Below are positions 7,286 through 13,414 of a stretch of 13,414 nt of DNA, piece by piece. Positions within the stretch are counted from its first letter, which is position 1. Each line of letters begins with the position of its first letter. Position numbers and translations under genes: made by a program. Source of the DNA: Acetofilamentum sp. (GTDB lineage: Bacteria > Bacteroidota > Bacteroidia > Bacteroidales > JAFGXI01); contig DYOK01000030.1 of assembly GCA_020720565.1 (NCBI GenBank), positions 4,557 through 17,970 of the forward strand. Reading direction: 5' to 3'. The notes beneath the pieces were generated by a model. That model was not told the origin of the DNA, did no database searches, and saw only the letters and a program-made list of their open reading frames with translations.

Positions 7286-9583
7286 ATGACTAACTTTTTC
7301 CTTCGCTTTTTCTTTATACTTATTTCGACCAGTGCAATTGCTCAAACAGGTGTTATAAAAGGCTTTATTTACGATAACGACAATGGTGAAGCCATTATTT
7401 TTGCGAATATTCGTCTTTTGAATACCAAAATTGGGGCATCGAGTGATGTCAACGGGTTTTATTTTCTCGACAAAGTTCCTGAGGGGCAATACACATTGGA
7501 AATTAGCTATTTAGGCTATGCAACAGTTAAAAAAAGTGTAAGTGTAATTAAAGGTAAAACCATTAAAGTTGATGTCAGGATTGCAAAAGCTTCCCAACAA
7601 ATCCAAGAAGTTGTGGTTTCTGCCGAAAAGCAAGAAGCCAAAACAGAGGTCAGAATGTCGGTAGTTAAATTATCGCCACGCGAAATTACACAATTGCCCA
7701 GTATGGGAAGCGAACCCGATTTAGCGCAAGCTTTGCAAGTATTACCTGGCGTTGTGTTCACTGGCGACCAAGGTGGACAGCTCTATATTAGAGGGGGCTC
7801 ACCCATTCAAAATAAAGTGCTTCTCGACGGGATGACCATTTATCAGCCGTTTCACTCGATTGGTTTTTTCTCGGTTTTCGAAACAGATGTGATAAGCAAC
7901 GCCGATGTTTACACCGGAGGGTTTAATGCCCAATATGGAGGTCGAATTTCTTCAATTATGGACATCGGAATTAGAGATGGAAATAAAGAAGGAATAGATG
8001 GGAAAGTAAGCTTTAGTACATTTGGGGCTTCGGCGGTAATTGAAGGCCCACTAAAAAAACGAACCGAAGATTCTCCCAGTTCATTAACCTTCTTGGCTTA
8101 TGGCAAAACATCGTATCTCGATAAAACATCAAAATTACTTTATACCTACGCCAACGAAGATGGCCTACCATTTTTATATAATGACTTATATGGAAAGATG
8201 ACTTTTTCTGGTGCGAATGGCAGTAAAATAAGTGTATTTGGATTCAATTTTAATGATGCCGTTAAATTTAAAGGAGTTTCGAATTACAGATGGGATCAGT
8301 GGGGCTTAGGGTCTAAAATAGTTGTAGTTCCTGAAAATTTTCCAGCTCTTATTACCCTGAGATCTTCGTTTAGTAACTATAAAATTGGTCTCGAAAATGG
8401 AGATAATTACGACAGATTCAGTCAAATTAATGGCTTCGACTTTGGACTGAATATTCATTACTTTTTTGGAGAAAATGAATTGGATTACGGGGTCGAATTG
8501 CTTGGCGGGAAAACCAACTTTACGTTTGCAAATTCAGTCGGTCAAAAAATTGAACAAGTCGAAAACACCACTGAATTAGCAGCATACTTTAAACCTAAAT
8601 TTATTTTAAGCAATTTTGTAATAGAGCCGGGTCTTCGAGTTCATTATTATTCATCGCTTAACAACATTTCGCTCGAGCCGCGACTTGGTGTTAAATACAA
8701 TATGCTCGAATACCTCCGTTTTAAAGTTGCCGGTGGATATTATTCGCAAAACCTTATTGCTGCAACATCCGACAGAGATGTAGTGAATTTATTTTATGGA
8801 TTTTTATCGGGACCCGAAACTTTGCCTTCGGAATTTGATGGCGAAGAAGTTACTCACAAGTTGCAAAAAGCCAGACACTTGGTTTTTGGATCTGAAATTG
8901 ATATTACCAAAAATTTAAATGTTAATATCGAAGGTTATTATAAATGGTTCGACCAACTAACCAACATCAACAGAAAAAAAATATATGAAAATAATGATGC
9001 CAACAAAGATGAGCCCGAATTATTAAAAGCCGATTTTATTATCGAAACAGGTGCTGCGTATGGTGTCGATATGGTTACAAATTACAAATTCAAAAATCTA
9101 ACTTTGTGGTTGGTCTATTCTTTGGGCTTTGTCAATCGTTACGATGGGCAGATTACTTATCGAACTCACTTCGACCGACGACATAATGTAAACTTGATGG
9201 CCACATACTTATTTGGTAAGACAAAAACATGGGAGCTAGGTTTAAGATGGAATTACGGAAGTGCATTCCCTTTTACCCCAATTAAAGGGTATTACGAAAA
9301 GTTGGTTCTAAACGATAATATCGACCCTTCGCCCGAAAGTGCTAACGGACAACCCGATGCTATTTATGGCGATATTAACTCATTCGAATTGTCCGATTAT
9401 CATCGATTTGATATCAGCCTTAAGAAAACTTTAGACTTTAAAAAAGCGGGAGAAATGATTCTTTCGTTTACAATTACCAATGTGTATAATCGAAAAAACA
9501 TCTTCTACGTTGATGGTTTCGAAAACGAAAAAATTTATCAATTACCTATATTGCCCAGTATTGGGTTATCATACAAATTTTAA
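7286..9583 (+). CDS. TonB-dependent outer-membrane receptor with carboxypeptidase-regulatory-like domain
   Basis: A 765-residue outer-membrane receptor for active, TonB/ExbBD-driven uptake. The order is: signal peptide 1-19 or 20 (FFLRFFFILISTSAIA, cleavage near Q20); a carboxypeptidase-regulatory-like beta-sandwich, about 22-105 (GVIKGFIYD ... GYATVKKS); a TonB-box-like QEVVVSA at 107-113; a plug domain, about 120-240, with DLAQALQVLPGV (145-156), YIRGGSP (167-173) and DGMTIY (181-186); and a beta-barrel to the C-terminal SYKF, ending in phenylalanine as barrel proteins do. At 765 residues it is shorter than SusC-type receptors (about 1000), and no SusD partner follows, so it is a general TBDR; the substrate cannot be told. 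The start chosen is the ATG at 7286. An upstream TTG at 7262 lies inside the DUF349 frame and would add eight residues before the signal peptide. The gap to the DUF349 stop is 4 bases. Confidence 0.92.
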   Translation: MTNFFLRFFFILISTSAIAQTGVIKGFIYDNDNGEAIIFANIRLLNTKIGASSDVNGFYFLDKVPEGQYTLEISYLGYATVKKSVSVIKGKTIKVDVRIAKASQQIQEVVVSAEKQEAKTEVRMSVVKLSPREITQLPSMGSEPDLAQALQVLPGVVFTGDQGGQLYIRGGSPIQNKVLLDGMTIYQPFHSIGFFSVFETDVISNADVYTGGFNAQYGGRISSIMDIGIRDGNKEGIDGKVSFSTFGASAVIEGPLKKRTEDSPSSLTFLAYGKTSYLDKTSKLLYTYANEDGLPFLYNDLYGKMTFSGANGSKISVFGFNFNDAVKFKGVSNYRWDQWGLGSKIVVVPENFPALITLRSSFSNYKIGLENGDNYDRFSQINGFDFGLNIHYFFGENELDYGVELLGGKTNFTFANSVGQKIEQVENTTELAAYFKPKFILSNFVIEPGLRVHYYSSLNNISLEPRLGVKYNMLEYLRFKVAGGYYSQNLIAATSDRDVVNLFYGFLSGPETLPSEFDGEEVTHKLQKARHLVFGSEIDITKNLNVNIEGYYKWFDQLTNINRKKIYENNDANKDEPELLKADFIIETGAAYGVDMVTNYKFKNLTLWLVYSLGFVNRYDGQITYRTHFDRRHNVNLMATYLFGKTKTWELGLRWNYGSAFPFTPIKGYYEKLVLNDNIDPSPESANGQPDAIYGDINSFELSDYHRFDISLKKTLDFKKAGEMILSFTITNVYNRKNIFYVDGFENEKIYQLPILPSIGLSYKF

Positions 9584-9711
9584 TGGATCAAAAGACCGTA
9601 TGAAACGAGCTATGAGAGAAAATTTCACACAAAAGAGAATGACACAATTGGCGAGTTCAATCAGTTTGAGCCTGAAAAGTTGTGACCGATAAAACAATAA
9701 ATTGTAGACAC

Positions 9712-11331
9712 ATGAAAAAAACCAAATATATTTTTGTTACAGGTGGCGTCACATCGTCGCTCGGAAAAGGCATTATTTCGGCTTCCTTAGCCAAATTATT
9801 GCAAGCACGCGGTTATTCAGTGACCATTCAAAAATTTGACCCATATATTAACATCGACCCAGGTACACTGAACCCATACGAACATGGCGAATGCTTTGTG
9901 ACCGACGATGGTGCCGAAACAGACCTCGATTTGGGACACTACGAACGTTTTTTAAATGTAAGTACGTCGCAAGCCAATAATGTAACCACAGGTCGCATTT
10001 ATCAAGCGGTTATCAATAAAGAACGTAAAGGGGACTATTTAGGTAAAACGGTTCAAATTATCCCGCATATTACCGACGAAATTAAACGTCGGATGAAGTT
10101 ATTGGGAAAAACCGAGCAATACGACGTAATTATTACCGAAATTGGAGGAACAATTGGCGATATCGAATCGTTACCTTATATAGAAACTGTTCGTCAGTTG
10201 AAATGGGAACTAGGGCAAGATGCCTTGGTTATTCACCTCACTTTGGTACCGTATTTGGCAGCCTCTGGTGAGCTAAAAACAAAACCCACACAGCACTCTG
10301 TAAAATTAATGCTAGAAAATGGGGTACAACCCGATGTGTTGGTATTAAGAACAGAACACCCGTTGAACGATGATATCAAACGCAAAGTAGCGCTATTTTG
10401 TAATGTAAAACCATCTTCGGTTATCGAATCAATCGATGTGTCAACTATTTACGAAGTGCCCATTAAAATGTGCCAAGAAAAGCTCGACGAGACTGTGCTC
10501 GAAAAGCTTAACCTACCGCTTAAAAACAAACCCGAACTCACCGATTGGAAAAAATTTCTCGACATCCTTGAAAATCCAAAATCGGAAGTTAATGTTGCAT
10601 TGGTGGGGAAATACGTAGAATTGCACGATGCATATAAATCGATTGCGGAGTCTTTGCTTCATGCGGGGGTTGCCAACGAATCGAAAGTTAAGATACACTG
10701 GACACACAGCGAACAGATAACCGACGAAAATATTGCAGAAAAACTTTCCAATATGGATGGTGTTTTAGTAGCACCAGGCTTTGGTCATCGAGGGATTGAC
10801 GGTAAGTTGATTGCCATAAAATATGTGCGCGAAAATAATATCCCATTTTTAGGAATTTGTTTGGGAATGCAATGTGCTGTAATTGAATTTGCTAGAAATG
10901 TGCTCAATTTGCACGACGCCCATTCGACAGAGATGAACAGACGTACCACGCAACCTGTAATCGATTTAATGGAGGAACAAAAAAATGTACTCGATATGGG
11001 AGGAACCATGCGATTGGGTGCGTATCCTTGCCGTGTGAGTGAGTCTTCGCACGTGTTCGAAGCCTATAAAACTGATTTTATTAAAGAACGTCATCGTCAC
11101 CGTTACGAATTCAATAATAAATATTTGAAAGATTTCGAAAATGCAGGTATGATAGGTACAGGTGTAAACCCCGATACCCAATTAATTGAGATTGTCGAAA
11201 TACCTCAACACAAATGGTTTGTTGGTGTACAGTTTCATCCTGAATATAAGAGTACGGTGTTAAATCCGCATCCAATTTTTGTAGAATTTATTAAAGCCTC
11301 TTTAGGACATAAAAACTCAAGAGTTGAATAA
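9712..11331 (+). CDS. pyrG: CTP synthase
   Basis: A 539-residue cytoplasmic enzyme making CTP from UTP, ATP and glutamine, the last step of de novo pyrimidine nucleotide synthesis. The length is normal for the family. The synthetase domain (about 1-267) opens with KYIFVTGGVTSSLGKG, whose P-loop reaches K19, followed by KFDPYINIDPGTLNP (41-55) and ITEIGGTIGDIES (141-153). The class I glutamine amidotransferase domain (about 290-535) has nucleophile C383 (GICLGMQ) and the His-Glu pair H509 and E511 (QFHPE). The loop APGFGHRG (354-361) replaces the PGGFG form of E. coli; I take this as a lineage variant. The ATG at 9712 is preferred because it gives the family's usual N-terminus; an in-frame GTG at 9682 would add ten unrelated residues. 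It lies 128 bases after the receptor gene and 140 bases before yidC. A pyrG-yidC pair is familiar from Bacteroidota. Confidence 0.98.
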   Translation: MKKTKYIFVTGGVTSSLGKGIISASLAKLLQARGYSVTIQKFDPYINIDPGTLNPYEHGECFVTDDGAETDLDLGHYERFLNVSTSQANNVTTGRIYQAVINKERKGDYLGKTVQIIPHITDEIKRRMKLLGKTEQYDVIITEIGGTIGDIESLPYIETVRQLKWELGQDALVIHLTLVPYLAASGELKTKPTQHSVKLMLENGVQPDVLVLRTEHPLNDDIKRKVALFCNVKPSSVIESIDVSTIYEVPIKMCQEKLDETVLEKLNLPLKNKPELTDWKKFLDILENPKSEVNVALVGKYVELHDAYKSIAESLLHAGVANESKVKIHWTHSEQITDENIAEKLSNMDGVLVAPGFGHRGIDGKLIAIKYVRENNIPFLGICLGMQCAVIEFARNVLNLHDAHSTEMNRRTTQPVIDLMEEQKNVLDMGGTMRLGAYPCRVSESSHVFEAYKTDFIKERHRHRYEFNNKYLKDFENAGMIGTGVNPDTQLIEIVEIPQHKWFVGVQFHPEYKSTVLNPHPIFVEFIKASLGHKNSRVE

Positions 11332-11471
11332 TAGTAGTAACATCAATCTTATGTTCAAACATCGAAATTTTAACATTAATTAGGAACAGATTTTTAATTT
11401 TCAAATATCAGATATTCAATTTATTACACATTTATTAACCAAGAGGTATTTTCCTCGTTTACAATTCACAC

Positions 11472-13370
11472 ATGAATAGAGATTCATTAATCGGATTAGT
11501 TTTAATAGGAGCCATTTTCTTTGGATATTTTCTCTATACTCAGCCCAATGCTGAAGAGATTGAAGCCATTAAAAAGCGTCAAATAGCAGAACGAGATTCC
11601 ATTGCTCAAGTCGAAAAAGACAAATTGGCTCAATTGTCGCAAAATAACCAAACCAGTACAATTCAAAAAACCGATACAGCAACAATAGATACAGGCTCGG
11701 TAGCCATTCAAAAATATGGCGTATTTGCCGGTGCTATTCAGGGCGAAGACAAAGTATTTGTGATCGAAAACGATTTGATTAAACTCAAATTAAACGCTAA
11801 GGGTGCAGCGCCACAGTCGGTCGAAATTAAAAACTACAAAACCTACAAACAGAAAGAGGTTCAATTGTTTAAAAAAGATTCGTCACGTTTTGCATTGAGT
11901 TTCTTTTCGGAAAACAAAATGTTAAGCACCGATCAATTTTACTTTGCAGTGGTCGAAACAGCAGATTCGCTTAACGCTAGCAAAGCTGAACAAAGTTTAC
12001 GATTAAGATTGTTTGCAGCCCAAAACAAGTATATCGATTATGTGTATACTTTAAAACCGAACAGTTATCAAGTCGATTTAGAGATTCAAATACAGGGACT
12101 AAGTTCTGAATTGGCTGCCAATGGCAGCTATGTCACACTCGACTGGATGATTTTTAGCCCACAGCAAGAAAAAGGAGCAGTTAACGAAAACCAATACTCA
12201 CAGATGTATTATAAGTTTTTCGAAGATGAAACCGATTATTTGCCTAATATGTCCGACGAGCAAGCCGAGTTAAATACCCGTGTGAGTTGGATTGCGTTTA
12301 AAGACCAATTTTTCTCTTCTATTTTAATGAGTCCCGATTATTTCCCTAATGCAGTGGTTAAAAGCACCCAAGTTCATGAGCAAATACCAGGGCATATTAA
12401 AAAATTCGAAGCTTCGATTGGACTCAATTATCAAAAAGGGGTTGACAATAAAATTCCATTACAATTCTATTTTGGACCAAACGATTATGCAACACTTCGC
12501 GATTATAGTACGCAAAAAGAAGGACAAGACCTTAAACTCGATGTTATTGTCGATTTAGGCTGGGGAATTTTCGGATGGATTAACCGCTTTGTTGTGATCA
12601 AACTTTTCGACTTTTTGGGTGGATTTTTATCCAATTATGGAATTATTATTTTGCTTTTGACCATCATTATTAAAATAGTGTTGTTTCCATTAACCTATAA
12701 GTCGTATATGTCTACGGCCAAAATGAAAGTGTTAAAGCCACAAGTGGACGAGATTAACGAGCGCATTTCAAAAGAAAAAGCAATGGAACGCCAACAAGCA
12801 GTGATGGCCATGTACAAAAAAGCAGGGGTCAATCCCCTCGGTGGATGTTTGCCTATGTTGCTACAAATGCCCATTTTGTTTGCCATGTTTCGTTTCTTTC
12901 CTGTTTCGATTCAGTTGCGCCAAGAGTCATTTTTATGGGCAGACGATCTTTCGGCATACGACTCGATATTAGATTTGCCATTTACCATTCCATTTTATGG
13001 CGACCACGTGAGTTTGTTCACCTTGTTAATGACCGCTTCGACCATTATCTACACACACATGCAAAACTCTATGAATCCTCAGAGTAATGCTATGCCAGGT
13101 ATGAAAACCATGATGTATTTAATGCCGATTATGTTCTTATTTTTCTTAAATAGCTATTCTTCTGGTTTGAGTTATTATTACTTTGTAGCCAATATGATTA
13201 CTTTTGGTCAGATGTGGGCCATTCGCCGCTCGGTCGACGATAAGAAAGTGCTTGCAAAATTAGAGGCCGCAAAAGCCAAACCAGCAAAGAAAAAATCGGG
13301 ATTCCAAGCTAAATTGGAAGAAATGGCACGAAATCGACAACAACAGATGACTCAATCAAAAAAGAAATAA
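11472..13370 (+). CDS. yidC: Membrane protein insertase YidC
   Basis: A 632-residue inner-membrane insertase that places proteins in the membrane alone or with SecYEG. TM1 (about 5-23, SLIGLVLIGAIFFGYFLYT) is followed by a charged linker and the large periplasmic domain typical of Gram-negative YidC (about 85-345). The conserved insertase core follows: a TM at about 385-405 (LSNYGIIILLLTIIIKIVLF), the cytoplasmic hairpin with FPLTYKSYMSTAKMKVLKPQ, YKKAGVNPLGGCLPMLLQMP (448-467) and further membrane helices to about 590. The groove arginine of E. coli (R366) corresponds to K401 here, which keeps the positive charge. The C-terminus (600-632) is a Lys/Arg/Gln-rich tail of the kind proposed to touch the ribosome. 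The start at 11472 gives the standard N-terminus. I saw no recognisable promoter in the 140-base gap after pyrG, so read-through from pyrG is possible. Confidence 0.97.
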   Translation: MNRDSLIGLVLIGAIFFGYFLYTQPNAEEIEAIKKRQIAERDSIAQVEKDKLAQLSQNNQTSTIQKTDTATIDTGSVAIQKYGVFAGAIQGEDKVFVIENDLIKLKLNAKGAAPQSVEIKNYKTYKQKEVQLFKKDSSRFALSFFSENKMLSTDQFYFAVVETADSLNASKAEQSLRLRLFAAQNKYIDYVYTLKPNSYQVDLEIQIQGLSSELAANGSYVTLDWMIFSPQQEKGAVNENQYSQMYYKFFEDETDYLPNMSDEQAELNTRVSWIAFKDQFFSSILMSPDYFPNAVVKSTQVHEQIPGHIKKFEASIGLNYQKGVDNKIPLQFYFGPNDYATLRDYSTQKEGQDLKLDVIVDLGWGIFGWINRFVVIKLFDFLGGFLSNYGIIILLLTIIIKIVLFPLTYKSYMSTAKMKVLKPQVDEINERISKEKAMERQQAVMAMYKKAGVNPLGGCLPMLLQMPILFAMFRFFPVSIQLRQESFLWADDLSAYDSILDLPFTIPFYGDHVSLFTLLMTASTIIYTHMQNSMNPQSNAMPGMKTMMYLMPIMFLFFLNSYSSGLSYYYFVANMITFGQMWAIRRSVDDKKVLAKLEAAKAKPAKKKSGFQAKLEEMARNRQQQMTQSKKK

Positions 13371-13377
13371 GGTCTTC

Positions 13378-13402
13378 GACCGTTTTTAACGGTCTATTTA
13401 TC
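13378..13402 (+). terminator. Candidate intrinsic terminator after yidC
   Basis: GACCGTT (13378-13384) and AACGGTC (13388-13394) form a perfect 7-bp stem with a TTT loop, 8 bases after the yidC stop, followed by TATTTATC. The tail is T-rich but not a pure T-run, so termination may be moderate. The first GGTC (13371-13374) can also pair with GACC (13378-13381), competing with this hairpin. Confidence 0.55.
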
Positions 13403-13414
13403 AATCTTCTAGAT

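Noticed and set aside
7262..7288. TTG start at 7262 for the TonB-dependent receptor
   Set aside because: It overlaps the DUF349 coding end and would put eight extra polar residues before the signal peptide; the ATG at 7286 fits better.
9600..9692. A 30-codon frame (MKRAMRENFTQ...) between the receptor and pyrG
   Set aside because: No recognisable features and very short. It lies in the spacer and ends 19 bases before the pyrG ATG; a leader peptide is possible but unsupported.
9682..9714. GTG start at 9682 for pyrG
   Set aside because: The ten extra residues do not match CTP synthase N-termini; the ATG at 9712 gives the standard MKKTKYIFVTGG start.
10771..10794. APGFGHRG instead of PGGFG in the pyrG glutaminase domain
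   Set aside because: The catalytic Cys, His and Glu are all present, and this form looks like a normal variant for the lineage rather than a defect.
12672..12674. Lysine in place of the YidC groove arginine
   Set aside because: The charge is conserved, and as far as I recall lysine here is common in Bacteroidota YidC; not unusual on its own.
1..13414. CRISPR arrays, transposases, phage genes, tRNA or rRNA
   Set aside because: I looked for regular repeats, transposase-like frames and RNA-like structures on both strands and saw none.

Overview
The window looks like a chromosomal segment of a low-GC member of the phylum Bacteroidota. Four things point there: a TonB-dependent receptor with an N-terminal carboxypeptidase-regulatory-like domain; a multi-repeat DUF349 protein; a YidC with a large periplasmic domain, ending in a basic tail, next to pyrG; and starts without clear Shine-Dalgarno sequences. 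I cannot place it to genus from the sequence alone.

Left part (1 to about 4764, all on the minus strand, so read from right to left): an apparent extracellular polysaccharide operon. It opens with a stand-alone response-regulator receiver protein (4402-4764). Next come a receiver-like domain fused to a polyprenyl-phosphate sugar-1-phosphate transferase (3148-4314), a short single-repeat TolC/OEP-like outer-membrane protein (2363-3151), and a Wzz/GumC-type chain-length protein carrying a degenerate tyrosine-kinase domain (128-2347). The first codons of one more gene (1-61) run off the left edge. The transferase and TolC-like genes overlap by 4 bases, and the next gap is 15 bases, so these genes are very probably co-transcribed. 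The inferred plan is that the transferase starts a lipid-linked repeat unit, the Wzz-like protein controls polymerisation or export at the inner membrane, and the short TolC-like protein provides an outer-membrane or periplasmic conduit. Two receiver domains suggest signal control. No Wza/OPX-type export protein is visible, although the cluster continues beyond the window.

Middle (4765-5412): a 648-base AT-rich divergent intergenic region with no convincing gene. It holds a long inverted repeat just before the rightward genes.

Right part (5413-13370, all on the plus strand): a five-repeat DUF349 protein, followed after 4 bases by a TonB-dependent receptor. Then come pyrG (CTP synthase) and yidC (membrane protein insertase), with a hairpin terminator candidate after yidC. 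These look like ordinary, intact housekeeping and envelope genes.

The least ordinary part is the polysaccharide operon: receiver-transferase fusion, single-repeat TolC-like protein and catalytically degraded BY-kinase domain together. A second window-wide signal is a marked excess of the tetranucleotide TCGA in genes on both sides, which suggests that both halves have long resided in the same genome.
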